18,249 nt of DNA from an uncultured Lachnospiraceae bacterium (GCA_902782655.1 CACZNY010000344.1:1-18249); one strand, 5' to 3'; shown: positions 1 through 7,708, counted from the stretch's first letter. A program made the numbers and translations. The notes: generated from the sequence alone by a model not told the origin.

Positions 1-44
1 ATTCAGATTCCTTATATCACCTCAGATATTTTTCACCTTACAGT

Positions 45-75
45 AAACGGCAAAACCATTATCCTTCTGCCGTTT
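45..75. other. Inverted repeat, possible leader hairpin
   Basis: AAACGGCA (45-52) and TGCCGTTT (68-75) form a perfect 8-bp stem with a 15-base loop. Neither side is followed directly by a T run: on the plus strand TTTTT comes only at 86-90. An ordinary terminator is therefore unlikely. It would lie in the 5' leader of a leftward transcript from the promoter at 156-184. An 8-codon minus-strand reading frame (33-59) overlaps it, but its ribosome site is too close to the ATG to be persuasive. Confidence 0.35.
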
Positions 76-155
76 GCTTCGTCGGTTTTTGAGTGCTGTA
101 CAGCTGCGACATTCGCATCCGGCACCGTTTGAAGGCAGCATATTTCTTCATTGAA

Positions 156-184
156 TATATATCAAAATCTGTCGGCACCGTCAA
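156..184 (-). promoter_or_regulatory. Leftward sigma-A-like promoter
   Basis: On the minus strand TTGACG (179-184) and TATATA (156-161) are separated by 17 bases, a good match to the vegetative consensus. It would transcribe leftwards out of the window, giving a leader of roughly 150 bases that contains the inverted repeat at 45-75. The gene it would serve is not visible, so the assignment rests on the two hexamers and their spacing only. Confidence 0.4.
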
Positions 185-219
185 TCAACATCAGTTATAC
201 AGCTTTCCAACATTCAGCT

Positions 220-247
220 TTAACAAAGACGGGTATAAGCATATAAT
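220..247 (+). promoter_or_regulatory. Sigma-A-like promoter of the methyltransferase
   Basis: TTAACA (220-225) and a perfect TATAAT (242-247) with a 16-base spacer precede the methyltransferase. Transcription would start near 254, leaving a short leader that contains the AAGGAG ribosome site at about 262-267, six bases before the ATG at 274. Confidence 0.6.
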
Positions 248-273
248 AAAGCTATACGATAAAGGAGACGACA

Positions 274-933
274 ATGAGCCTTATTCCAAACAGAAAACTT
301 ACAGATGCCGGAAATCCGGCAAAGCCTGAAGGTGAAGCCGGGGCTGATATGCTCCGCTATATGAATGAAGAGCATTCCGATCTTACCCTCTGGGCTTTGG
401 ATCTTATAGACTACAATAATATAAGCCGTATACTCGACATTGGCTGCGGAGGAGGAGCCACACTACGATACCTGTCTGAGCGGGTAACTGACTGTCATCT
501 TACAGGCGTAGACTACTCCGACGTATCCGTAGCATTATCAAAGGAAATGAATGCAGCTCTTATATCCGCCGGACAAATGGACATAGTATCAGGATCGGTT
601 GCTGCTCTGCCTTTCAAAGCTGCCTCCTTTGACAGGGTAGTGACAGTGGAGAGCTTCTATTTCTGGCCGGATCCCGTAGAAAGCCTTAAGGAAGTAAGGC
701 GCGTCCTGACACCTGAAGGGATATTCCTTCTGGTGTCTGAGATATATGAAAGACCGGATCTCACCCCTCACTGCAGGGAAAACATCTCAAAATATCACAT
801 GAATGTTCCGGGCATTGACGGGTTTACCAGCCTCTTTCATTCTGCCGGGTTCTCCGATGTGGCCATACATACAAAGGATGGTGAATTCTGGATCGCCGTG
901 GAGGGAAGGAATCGAAGCACAGCGCCCGCCTGA
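274..933 (+). CDS. Class I SAM-dependent methyltransferase
   Basis: A 219-residue class I (Rossmann-fold) methyltransferase of the Methyltransf_11 type. Motif I, ILDIGCGGG, is at residues 53-61, the acidic loop GVDYS at 78-82, a motif-IV-like FDRVVTVESFYFWPD around 119-133, and the post-IV VLTPEG at 144-149. The start is fixed by an AAGGAG site six bases upstream and a consensus promoter at 220-247. The substrate cannot be read from the sequence. Small-molecule, quinone-like or sugar substrates are all possible for this family. It is the only confident plus-strand gene. It stands alone and converges on the tRNA-Ser transcript, whose terminator begins about ten bases after its stop. No membrane segment or signal peptide is visible. 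Confidence 0.88.
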   Translation: MSLIPNRKLTDAGNPAKPEGEAGADMLRYMNEEHSDLTLWALDLIDYNNISRILDIGCGGGATLRYLSERVTDCHLTGVDYSDVSVALSKEMNAALISAGQMDIVSGSVAALPFKAASFDRVVTVESFYFWPDPVESLKEVRRVLTPEGIFLLVSEIYERPDLTPHCRENISKYHMNVPGIDGFTSLFHSAGFSDVAIHTKDGEFWIAVEGRNRSTAPA

Positions 934-944
934 CAGACTTATCT

Positions 945-988
945 CGAAAATGAAAAAATGACCCCGGCAGTCCTGTCCCGCCGGGTCA
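945..988 (-). terminator. Rho-independent terminator after tRNA-Ser
   Basis: Read on the minus strand, TGACCCGGC and GCCGGGGTCA pair as a GC-rich stem with one bulged G around an 11-base loop (stem 959-988). TTTTTTCATTTT follows directly (rc of 947-958). The T tract lies only on the minus-strand side, so it ends leftward transcription: the tRNA and any read-through from the glycan genes. On the plus strand the hairpin sits just after the methyltransferase stop but is followed by A-rich sequence, so it would be weak in that direction. Confidence 0.85.
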
Positions 989-1037
989 AAGAAAAATACT
1001 CCTGAGAGCTTAAATCCCCCAGAAGCATCCTCCTAAG

Positions 1038-1127
1038 CGGAGAGCGTGGGATTCGAACCCACGTGCCGGGATAAACCGACAACTCGATTTCGAGTCGAGC
1101 TCGTTATGACCACTTCGATAGCTCTCC
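1038..1127 (-). tRNA. tRNA-Ser (anticodon CGA)
   Basis: A 90-base class II tRNA. The acceptor strands GGAGAGC and GCTCTCC pair fully, with discriminator G at 1038. The anticodon stem CTCGA/TCGAG encloses the loop CTCGAAA, giving anticodon CGA (1090-1092), which reads UCG. A long variable arm (GTCGG/CCGGC with one G-U pair) is typical of serine tRNAs. The T arm is GTGGG-TTCGAAT-CCCAC. The 3' CCA is not encoded; CTT follows. It has its own promoter (1160-1189) and terminator (945-988), and lies 68 bases after the aminotransferase stop in the same direction. Confidence 0.96.
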
Positions 1128-1159
1128 CTACGCCTGCAATACATCGCAGACAATGATCT

Positions 1160-1189
1160 ATTATAATATTTCTCCTCAGCATTAGTCAA
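1160..1189 (-). promoter_or_regulatory. tRNA-Ser promoter
   Basis: On the minus strand TTGACT (1184-1189) and a perfect TATAAT (1160-1165) are 18 bases apart, with the tRNA 5' end about 33 bases beyond the -10 box. The -35 box starts seven bases after the aminotransferase TGA (1196-1198), and no terminator separates the two genes. Confidence 0.75.
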
Positions 1190-1195
1190 TTACTA

Positions 1196-2311
1196 TCATG
1201 CCCCGGCTGTTTCCAGTATCACATCACATATCCTGTCCACATCCTTAAGAGAAAGATCTGCATATATGGGAAGGGTGAGAACCTGTCTGCTTATATTAAG
1301 TGCTATCGGAGTCTCATTTGCATCATATCTGTCCCGGTAACAGTCCAGCGTCGTATTCAACGGATAGAAATACTTTCTCGCTCCGATATTATGCTCCTTC
1401 AGAGCATTGAAAACCTCATCCCTTGAAGCTCCGAAAGCCTCCTCCTGAAATATCACCGGGAAATACGCATGATTGGTTTTCACATCCTTTTGGATGGTAT
1501 TAAGCAGTATTCCTTTTTTACCCTCAAGCCTTTCACGGTACCTCTCACTCACCTTTGCACGTTTTGAGATCTCCTGATCGACATGTCTCAGGTTGCATAT
1601 ACCCATTGCCGCACTGAATTCATGCATCTTTGCATTTGGCCCGATATAGGCTGTTTTCTCTTCATCCACAATGCCGAAGTCCCGAATCTGCGCAAGCTTT
1701 GTATCAAGGCAGGGATCATGGTAACAGGCCGCTCCACCCTCTATGGTATTGTAAACCTTTGTAGCATGAAAGCTGAAAATGCTCACATCCCCAAAGGAAC
1801 CTATTCCCTGTCCCTTATAGGTTTCACCGAATGCATGCGCCGCATCGTATATGACCTTCAGCCCATGCCGGTCAGCTATATCCTGTATCTCTTCTATATG
1901 GCACACATTCCCGTAAACGTGTATCGGCAGTATGGCTACGGTCTTATCCGTGATCAGCGGCTCTATACTTTGGGGGCATATCGTATAGTCATGTGGATCT
2001 ATATCGCAGAAAACCGGTGTCAGCCCGCTTCTTACTATGGCATGAGTCGTGGATACAAATGTAAACGGGGACGTTATGACCTCCCCCTTATCCAGACCAA
2101 GGCCTGTTAACGAAAGCTCTATAGCCATATGTCCGTTTGTGAAAAGCTCCAGATGCTCCACTCCCAGATATTCCCTGAGCAATCCCCTCAGCTCCTCATG
2201 CTTTTTGCCCGCGTTTGTCAGCCAGTGGCTGTCCCAAAGCCCCCTTATCTCCTCAACATATTCATCCAGTGACGGCATAGATGAACGGGTTACATTTATC
2301 CTGTCATCCAT
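1196..2311 (-). CDS. DegT/DnrJ/EryC1/StrS-family sugar aminotransferase
   Basis: A 371-residue PLP-dependent aminotransferase of the family that puts an amino group on nucleotide-activated keto-sugars for surface glycans. The PLP lysine is K185 in SFHATK (180-185), followed by the usual VYNTIEGG. The cofactor aspartate is D156 in YDAAHAFG, and the N-terminal substrate loop includes WLTNAGKKHEELR. The start at 2311 is chosen because AGAGGAG lies six bases upstream; an upstream in-frame TTG at 2398 has no ribosome site and would add residues unlike the family. It is last in the glycan series, after a 181-base gap. The SFHATK...EGG block recalls FdtB/VioA-type 3- or 4-aminotransferases, but the exact sugar cannot be assigned. 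No dehydratase or epimerase is adjacent. Confidence 0.9.
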   Translation of the reverse strand: MDDRINVTRSSMPSLDEYVEEIRGLWDSHWLTNAGKKHEELRGLLREYLGVEHLELFTNGHMAIELSLTGLGLDKGEVITSPFTFVSTTHAIVRSGLTPVFCDIDPHDYTICPQSIEPLITDKTVAILPIHVYGNVCHIEEIQDIADRHGLKVIYDAAHAFGETYKGQGIGSFGDVSIFSFHATKVYNTIEGGAACYHDPCLDTKLAQIRDFGIVDEEKTAYIGPNAKMHEFSAAMGICNLRHVDQEISKRAKVSERYRERLEGKKGILLNTIQKDVKTNHAYFPVIFQEEAFGASRDEVFNALKEHNIGARKYFYPLNTTLDCYRDRYDANETPIALNISRQVLTLPIYADLSLKDVDRICDVILETAGA

Positions 2312-2492
2312 CTTACTCTCCTCTAATAATGGCTCGTTATTATCTGACTCAGATCGTGCGCAGCTGATACCGCGACGCGAAGACAGCCCTGCGGGCAACC
2401 CGCCAAAATACGCCTCAAACGGTATCCCCCTCCCCTGATATCGACGGTTTATTGTACTTTCGGCCGAAATCAGCTGCCGGTAAAAAATGCTC
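2312..2492. other. 181-base gap within the glycan series
   Basis: There is no gene here. The gap lies between the fucosyltransferase stop and the aminotransferase start. It holds the aminotransferase ribosome site AGAGGAG, a perfect 12-base palindrome TTTCGGCCGAAA (2458-2469), a short hairpin GCGGG-CAA-CCCGC (2391-2403), the near-palindrome ATCTGACTCAGAT (2342-2354), and the element shared with the gap at 7643-7795. I found no well-spaced promoter and no terminator after the fucosyltransferase. Confidence 0.6.
2344..2427 (-). repeat. Shared leader element, copy 2
   Basis: This stretch aligns with 7709-7793 over its whole length with a few one- or two-base gaps. The best part is 2344-2398 against 7709-7763, about two thirds identical by eye. 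Conserved blocks in order on the plus strand are CTGAC, CAGATC, GCGAAG, CCCTG and CAA, at nearly the same spacing. It precedes the aminotransferase start by 32 bases in the direction of transcription. The function is unknown; an RNA leader or protein-binding site is possible. Confidence 0.5.
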
Positions 2493-3383
2493 TTACAGCC
2501 TCTCCCAGCCTTCTATTGTTTTTTTCTCACTGTCCTGACCTGAAATATACGCTCTTGGATATACCACATGCCTTCCTTCCGGTCTTCCAAGCAGAGCTCC
2601 CCAGGTCGAAAAAGTAGAATTAGCCAGTATATTTCCCCGGCAAAGACTCATTAGAAACATGTCCTTCCAGGAATCGGCCCCTGTGTTTCCTGTAACTATA
2701 GTTCTTTCATCTGCCTGAAGCCACTCAAATGCCCCGTTTATAAAATCCTTATCATCCGAGAAAATAAAAAAATGCGGCTTACTGTAAAACTCTCTCATCC
2801 GCGAAACGGCTGCCTTATAGTAATCATCCCTTAAGAGATCGAATCTGTCCTTGTATACAGGGTCAAGATAATCGCCTCTCCTTACATGAATCGATATTGA
2901 CTCCAGGGCTTGAATCCTTCGGGCTTCAGCGGTGGCTGTCACTGTCTCCGCCTCCCTGAAAGAGAAGATCCTTCGTATGTCCTCCAGATCCTCCCTGTAA
3001 TATTTCTCGGAAATGAAAAAGCCGGTAAGGTACAGGTTGCGCTTCCCATCAAGCTTCACCATTTCATCAGGCGATATCTCATCTATACAATGATCCCTGA
3101 TATAAGCTTTGTCAAATATCCGGAACAGCCTGTTAAAGTACCGGCCTGCGGGAAATGTCACCGGCAGCTGGCCGGAAGCCGCCAGTATCTCTCCGGGTTT
3201 AGCCTCATCAACCGATATCCCGAAAAGCTTTTTTAATTCATATCCCTGATGCACATCATTCCAGTCAAACCAGGTAAGATCCGCCCTGATCCTTGCATCC
3301 GGGTGATGCTTCATCAGTGATCTGAAGAATACATATTGAAACATCTGGTTCCCAAGACCCGAATTAAACTGCTGTATTATCAT
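2493..3383 (-). CDS. GT11 alpha-1,2-fucosyltransferase
   Basis: A 296-residue member of glycosyltransferase family 11, which transfers L-fucose from GDP-fucose in alpha-1,2 linkage, usually onto galactose. It carries the N-terminal GLGNQMFQY (9-17), the GDP-fucose-binding HVRRGDY (166-172) and the C-terminal ANSTFSTWGALL (254-265), the three family blocks in order. Length is normal for bacterial members (about 290-300). The start ATG has only a weak ribosome site; the conserved N-terminus MIIQQFNSGLGNQ leaves little doubt. It follows the upstream GT2 by 30 bases. The gene implies a fucosylated surface glycan. GDP-fucose synthesis genes (gmd, fcl) are not in the window and must be elsewhere. 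Confidence 0.93.
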   Translation of the reverse strand: MIIQQFNSGLGNQMFQYVFFRSLMKHHPDARIRADLTWFDWNDVHQGYELKKLFGISVDEAKPGEILAASGQLPVTFPAGRYFNRLFRIFDKAYIRDHCIDEISPDEMVKLDGKRNLYLTGFFISEKYYREDLEDIRRIFSFREAETVTATAEARRIQALESISIHVRRGDYLDPVYKDRFDLLRDDYYKAAVSRMREFYSKPHFFIFSDDKDFINGAFEWLQADERTIVTGNTGADSWKDMFLMSLCRGNILANSTFSTWGALLGRPEGRHVVYPRAYISGQDSEKKTIEGWERL

Positions 3384-3413
3384 AATCCGTATACCGCTGA
3401 TACTGCCTGCTCA

Positions 3414-4403
3414 TCAGTGCTCTTTCATTAGTTTCGGTATTTCCGACGGCTGCCAGGCTCCAATATCCTCCGTAAGACCGGGCTTTGGAAGATGCAGCAG
3501 GACATGCATAAGATCATACCTCAGAACAGTGATAAAAAGCTTCCATGACCTTAACGACGGGTGTTTGACAAAAACGGATGTCCCCAGCTTAAAATCATAC
3601 CATGCCCTTTGTCTCTCCCTGCTGTCCAGGGGGCGGTACTGCTCAAGCCACCACATCTGCGCTACGTGAAAATACGTTTCCTGCATATACTGATCCCGCT
3701 TCGCATTAAGCGAGTTCCAGTTCTCTCCCCCGGATCTGACCACATATCTCCATGAGCTCATGATCCCGTCGAAATGATGTATCGGTCCGTGCAAAAGGGA
3801 AAACAGCAGGATCCACGCATCATCTATAAAATCATGAGCCCTGTAGATAACCGTATAGTCAAATTTTCCATCCTTCCAGAAATTCCTCGTCACTATGGAG
3901 GCAGTCTGTCCGGGCCAGATATCATCCGCCCTGTAATCTGTTATCGTATATTCCTCCTTATCCCAGGAATACAGCCTTAGAGGAGACTTATCCTCCAGCT
4001 CCTCTCCGTTCTCTCCTACAAGCAGAGAGGGATTGGCACAGCCTGAATGCTCCGGGTGAGCCTCAAGATGATCAACTGCTTTTTGAAGCTTCGCCGGATC
4101 TGTCCAAAAATCATCTCCCTCGAGGGTTGCTATATACTTCCCCCTGCATTCCATAGCGGTTTCATAAACATTGAGTGTGGGACGTCCGAAATTTTTTTCC
4201 CTGAAAAGAAGCCTGATCCTGTCAGGATATCTGTCACGGTACTCACAAAGGATCCTGCGGGTTGAATCCGTAGAGCAGTCCTCGCCCACTACAACCTCAT
4301 AAGCAAAATCCGTTTCCTGCATCATAACAGAATCAAGGGACTGCCTCAGATATTTCTCGTGATTATATGTGATAAAAAGAACTGAAACCATGGGTTCACT
4401 CAT
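3414..4403 (-). CDS. GT2-family glycosyltransferase
   Basis: A 329-residue GT-A-fold transferase. The N-terminus SVLFITYNHEKYLRQSLDS (from residue 7) is the nucleotide-binding start. EDCSTDSTRRIL follows at 41-52, and EGDDFW at 95-100 is the metal-binding DXD equivalent. This TYNHE...EGDDFW variety is common in surface-polysaccharide loci. There is no clear transmembrane segment, so it is probably a peripheral cytoplasmic enzyme. It overlaps the end of the ABC transporter gene by 8 bases; a second in-frame ATG at 4391 is also possible. Donor and acceptor sugars cannot be inferred. Confidence 0.87.
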   Translation of the reverse strand: MSEPMVSVLFITYNHEKYLRQSLDSVMMQETDFAYEVVVGEDCSTDSTRRILCEYRDRYPDRIRLLFREKNFGRPTLNVYETAMECRGKYIATLEGDDFWTDPAKLQKAVDHLEAHPEHSGCANPSLLVGENGEELEDKSPLRLYSWDKEEYTITDYRADDIWPGQTASIVTRNFWKDGKFDYTVIYRAHDFIDDAWILLFSLLHGPIHHFDGIMSSWRYVVRSGGENWNSLNAKRDQYMQETYFHVAQMWWLEQYRPLDSRERQRAWYDFKLGTSVFVKHPSLRSWKLFITVLRYDLMHVLLHLPKPGLTEDIGAWQPSEIPKLMKEH

Positions 4404-6177
4404 TGCCGGCCTGCTCCCTTATCATATTCTCAAAAACATCTCTGTCCACCGGAGAAACCCTGCCATCTCCTACAGAAAAGATCAGATCACAGTTCCTTAT
4501 GGTCGTAAGCCGATGCGCAATGATAAGAAGGGTTTTCCTTCCGTGCAGGGAATCGATCGCCTCCATGACCGCCTGCTCCGTATCCGAATCAAGCGCAGAG
4601 GTGGCCTCGTCAAGAACCAGAAATTCAGGATCGCCGTACAGCGCCCTTGCTATCCCTATCCTCTGTCTCTGCCCTCCGGAAAGCCTTACCCCACGCTCCC
4701 CGACCTTCGTATCAAGTCCCTCAGGAAGAGATCTTACGAAATCCGTAAGCTGAGCCTCCCCTACTGCTTCCCAGACCTTGTCATCATCTATATCTTCTGA
4801 TTCTATGCCAAAGGCTATATTCTCCCTGATTGACTCATCGGAAAGGAATATGGTCTGTGGAATATAAGCAAGCCTCTTTGCCCAGGTCATCGGATATTCG
4901 TGAACATTCATCGCCCCGAATCGAACCTCACCGCTTTTGGGGAAGAAAATCCCCAATATCACATCCGCCAGGGTCGATTTACCTGCGCCCGTGGTCCCGA
5001 TAAGTCCTGCAGAGCAGCCGACAGGCAGCTCAAGCGAAACATCCTGCAGCACATCATGATCGGTATCAGGATATGCAAAGCTCACATCCTTAAGCTCTAT
5101 GGCACCTGCACCCTCAATATCAGGCGCATCGCTTTCATCTTTATATTCTACCTCCAGCATATCCTCCGTCTCTTTCAGATCATGATAGATGAGATCTATG
5201 GATGGCATGAGGAATGATATCCCGTTAAAATAATTGGCTATCTTTCCCACGGAGGGGAGCAGCTTAAATGCGGCAACTGCAAATGCGGCCAGCTCAGGCA
5301 CAAGCGAATTCATGTCAGTACCACCCAGAACCTTGGCTATCATCACTGCAAGTATACCCGCCATACAGACCATCTCGATCAGATATTTGGGAACCGCCCC
5401 AAAGAAATTGGTATGTATGAGGGCATCCATTTTCTGTTCTCCGCCATAAGTAAATTTATCGACGAAGTACTTTTCCCGGTGAAGTATCTTGATGTCCTTT
5501 ACCGCGCCGAGTGCCTCTTCTATAGCCTGATGCATCCTTCCGTCATATTCCTGATTGATCTGTCCGTAACGATTAGCCTTTTTCCTGGTCAGTGCCATAT
5601 ATACGCCTACGCTCAGCATAAGGACCACAGCAATGGAAACCGTCATTACAGGATCCTGTATGAGCAGATATGCCACGAGCAGAGCCGACAGCAGAAGCTC
5701 GGAGATCAGACTGAGGAACTGAAGTATAAGCTGGAACAGCCTCTCGCTGTCAAGCATAATATTCCTTATCATATCCGAGGTGTTGTGATCAAGATGATAG
5801 ATATATGGCTTTTTTAAGTAGCAGTCAATGAGTCGTGATTCGACCTTAAGCTGATTATGATATATAAAACCGTAAAGGCAATAATACATAAGACTGAGAT
5901 ATATATTCTTCAAAATATATATCAGTATGATGGCCGCTGCCAGCCCAATAAACATCTGCTGCTTATCCTGAAGTCCAAACAGATCCCTGAAGCATCTTAA
6001 GAAAATGTTGCTTTCTGTTTTTTCCGGATCCGTAACCACCGTTGTCAGCGGCATAAAGAGGGAGACCCCTAGCAGCTCCATTACAGCTCCGATAAATATG
6101 GCAAAAAGAAGCAAAATCATATTTCTCTTTTGCTTCTTATTGAAAATGTATGATATTTCCGAAATCAGCTTTCTCAT
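4396..6177 (-). CDS. ABC exporter, lipid-linked oligosaccharide flippase-like (PglK/MsbA type)
   Basis: A 593-residue fused half-transporter that would act as a homodimer in the inner membrane. Residues about 20-320 hold the membrane domain, with hydrophobic segments near 19-44, 75-104, 149-173, 177-196 and 264-285. The ATPase domain has Walker A GTTGAGKST (394-402), Q-loop Q441, signature LSGGQ (499-503), Walker B FLVLDE (519-524) and H-loop H555; all catalytic residues are present. The N-terminus and the setting among glycosyltransferases resemble PglK-type flippases that turn lipid-linked oligosaccharides over to the outer face. A lipid or peptide exporter is the alternative. It is coupled by ATGA to the GT2 before it and overlaps the GT2 after it. 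No Wzx is present in the window. Confidence 0.88.
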   Translation of the reverse strand: MRKLISEISYIFNKKQKRNMILLLFAIFIGAVMELLGVSLFMPLTTVVTDPEKTESNIFLRCFRDLFGLQDKQQMFIGLAAAIILIYILKNIYLSLMYYCLYGFIYHNQLKVESRLIDCYLKKPYIYHLDHNTSDMIRNIMLDSERLFQLILQFLSLISELLLSALLVAYLLIQDPVMTVSIAVVLMLSVGVYMALTRKKANRYGQINQEYDGRMHQAIEEALGAVKDIKILHREKYFVDKFTYGGEQKMDALIHTNFFGAVPKYLIEMVCMAGILAVMIAKVLGGTDMNSLVPELAAFAVAAFKLLPSVGKIANYFNGISFLMPSIDLIYHDLKETEDMLEVEYKDESDAPDIEGAGAIELKDVSFAYPDTDHDVLQDVSLELPVGCSAGLIGTTGAGKSTLADVILGIFFPKSGEVRFGAMNVHEYPMTWAKRLAYIPQTIFLSDESIRENIAFGIESEDIDDDKVWEAVGEAQLTDFVRSLPEGLDTKVGERGVRLSGGQRQRIGIARALYGDPEFLVLDEATSALDSDTEQAVMEAIDSLHGRKTLLIIAHRLTTIRNCDLIFSVGDGRVSPVDRDVFENMIREQAGNE

Positions 6178-6962
6178 ATCAGGCTTCTGATCTTTCTTTT
6201 CAGCAGCAGGAGTTTTCTGTTTAGCAGGATCTTTTTCCTGTGCCTGTCATCAAGTCTTTTCAGCTCAGAATCTATTATCTCTTCCTGCATCTTAACCTGA
6301 TAATTCCTGTCTACAGCGGAAAGTCCCGCCCCCTCCGTGTACACGGTGCCGTACTCTCCCGTGCAGTAGAACTCGTGATCTCTGGCCAGTATCAGAAGGA
6401 GTTCATAATCCTCGAAAAGGCTTCTTTTTTCATTATAGCCTCCCGCCTCCTTAAGCGTCTCGGTCCTTATAACGTAGTCTCTCATGACCGAGTCCCATTT
6501 CCTGGTTATGAGCAGATCATCATATACATTCCCGTTCAGATAATATGACGCCTTTTTCTTTTTCATGATGCGCCTGCCCTCAGGTGTAATGAAACAGGTA
6601 ACGGAATAAGCTATAGCATCCCCGCCCCTCTCCTTTAACAATGACATCTCAAGCTCAAGTTTTCTCTTGTTGCAGTAGTGATCGTCAGCATCTATAAAGG
6701 TCACAAATTCCGTATCTGTCAGAGAGAGCCCGATGTTTCTCGTATTGCTCACACCGGAATTTTCCGCCTTGTAGAATGCCCGGACATTGGGATAGCGCTT
6801 TGTAAGCCTGTCTATAATACTTCCGGAATCATCGGTAGAGCCATCATCGACTATTATGACTGCATCAGGTCTCAGAGTCTGCCCCTCTATGCTTTCTATG
6901 CATTTTGGCAGATAACCGGCTTTATTGTAATTGGGTACTACGACTGTCAGGCCGGATTTCAT
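6174..6962 (-). CDS. GT2-family glycosyltransferase
   Basis: A 262-residue family 2 transferase. VVVPNYNKAGYLPKCIESI starts at residue 7, IIVDDGSTDDS lies at 36-46, NSGVSNTRNIGL at 68-79, and the DXD motif is in FIDADDHY (89-96). The C-terminus is basic (RHRKKILLNRKLLLLKRK), which suggests peripheral membrane contact. It shares an ATGA overlap with both the acetyltransferase before it and the ABC transporter after it, so the three are very likely translated as one coupled set. Sugar specificity is unknown. Confidence 0.9.
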   Translation of the reverse strand: MKSGLTVVVPNYNKAGYLPKCIESIEGQTLRPDAVIIVDDGSTDDSGSIIDRLTKRYPNVRAFYKAENSGVSNTRNIGLSLTDTEFVTFIDADDHYCNKRKLELEMSLLKERGGDAIAYSVTCFITPEGRRIMKKKKASYYLNGNVYDDLLITRKWDSVMRDYVIRTETLKEAGGYNEKRSLFEDYELLLILARDHEFYCTGEYGTVYTEGAGLSAVDRNYQVKMQEEIIDSELKRLDDRHRKKILLNRKLLLLKRKIRSLI

Positions 6963-7642
6963 TTCAGAAATTCCTCCACATCCGAAAACCTGTCTATATG
7001 GGCTCTGATCCAGCCTTCATCCTTTTCCCACCATCTCGATTTAAGAAGCTTTTTTATCTGCTCTTCGGTAAACCGGTACTTTATTGTCTTTGCAGGTACT
7101 CCCACATTAACGGAAAATGGAGGTATGTCCTTTGTAACAAGGGCTCCGGCTCCCAATACCGCTCCGTCTCCTATCTTCACTCCTCCCATTATACGCACAC
7201 CGTTGCCTATCCATACATCTGATCCTATCTTCGTCCGGCGTGACTGGACGGATCCTGCCTTACTTCCGCTCACATATGAAAACCCCGGAACCTCCGCTGC
7301 TGTATAAAACGCAGGATGAAGCGACACCTGTTTTTTCATCGGGTGTGATCCTATCACTGTCTTAACATCACTTCCTATGCTCGTATATCTTCCTATATCT
7401 GCATCCGTTATATCGCAGCCGCTTTGGGCGTATGAGCCGTAGCCCACGGTACAGTTTTTGATTACCGCGTCCTTCCCTATATAATTCCTGCCCTCGAGCC
7501 TTGTGCCCGGTATATAGGAGCGCTGCCGCATAATGCTTTTTGTCTTAAGCTCCTTTGCGAGTCTGATCCAGGGCCAGATCCAGAAACGGTATAATGCGGA
7601 GGCACTCTCCGCCATTTTTCTTTTTATCAGTCTCATCCTCAT
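6959..7642 (-). CDS. Left-handed beta-helix (hexapeptide) O-acetyltransferase
   Basis: A 227-residue acyltransferase of the CatB/LbH family, probably acetylating a glycan sugar with acetyl-CoA. Hexapeptide turns are seen at YIGKDAVIKNCTVGYGS (from residue 54) and in IGSDVWIGNGVRIMGGVKIG (139-158), continuing through AVLGAGALVTKDIPPFSVNVG. IGSHP (97-101) supplies the likely catalytic His (H100). The closing GVPAKTIKYRF is typical of the family. An N-terminal amphipathic stretch (residues 15-30, rich in W) may touch the membrane. The start may be the ATG at 7642 or the one at 7636. It is the first gene after a 153-base gap and couples to the next GT2 by ATGA. Confidence 0.9.
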   Translation of the reverse strand: MRMRLIKRKMAESASALYRFWIWPWIRLAKELKTKSIMRQRSYIPGTRLEGRNYIGKDAVIKNCTVGYGSYAQSGCDITDADIGRYTSIGSDVKTVIGSHPMKKQVSLHPAFYTAAEVPGFSYVSGSKAGSVQSRRTKIGSDVWIGNGVRIMGGVKIGDGAVLGAGALVTKDIPPFSVNVGVPAKTIKYRFTEEQIKKLLKSRWWEKDEGWIRAHIDRFSDVEEFLK

Positions 7643-7670
7643 CCGTAATCTGCCTTTTTCACTTTGAAAG

Positions 7671-7695
7671 CTTAGCGGGGTATTCCCGAGCTAAG
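7671..7695. other. Imperfect hairpin before the acetyltransferase
   Basis: CTTAGC and GCTAAG pair perfectly, and GGG with CCC pair inside them, around a TATT-type loop with one unpaired interior step. On the minus strand it is followed by CTTTCAAAG, not a T run, so it is at best a weak terminator. An mRNA leader structure 29 bases before the acetyltransferase ATG is equally possible. Confidence 0.35.
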
Positions 7696-7708
7696 GAACT
7701 GCCGTTTA

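Larger units (their letters stand above)
1..273. other. Intergenic region with divergent promoters
   Basis: No convincing gene lies here. It holds a rightward promoter (220-247) for the methyltransferase, a leftward promoter-like pair (156-184), and an 8-bp inverted repeat (45-52 with 68-75). A 9-base direct repeat, CGGCACCGT, occurs at 120-128 and 173-181 and may be chance. At the extreme left edge the minus strand reads AAGGA (rc of 9-13) eight bases before position 1, which would suit a start codon just outside the window. A plus-strand frame is open from base 1 to a TGA at 130-132, but its peptide resembles nothing I recognise. Confidence 0.5.

Noticed and set aside
93..329. A 78-codon plus-strand frame before the methyltransferase.
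   Set aside because: It overlaps the promoter, the ribosome site and the first codons of the methyltransferase in another frame, lacks a ribosome site, and shows no recognisable domain.
1038..1127. tRNA-Ser as the attachment site of an island containing the glycan genes.
   Set aside because: The 3' end of the tRNA faces away from the glycan genes, and I found no second copy of its 3' end in the window; no integrase gene is visible.
2312..2398. N-terminal extension of the aminotransferase from an upstream in-frame TTG.
   Set aside because: There is no ribosome site there, the extra residues do not resemble the family, and a strong AGAGGAG precedes the ATG at 2311.
2458..2469. Perfect palindrome TTTCGGCCGAAA as an operator.
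   Set aside because: It occurs once and no promoter could be placed beside it; kept only as a note in the gap entry.
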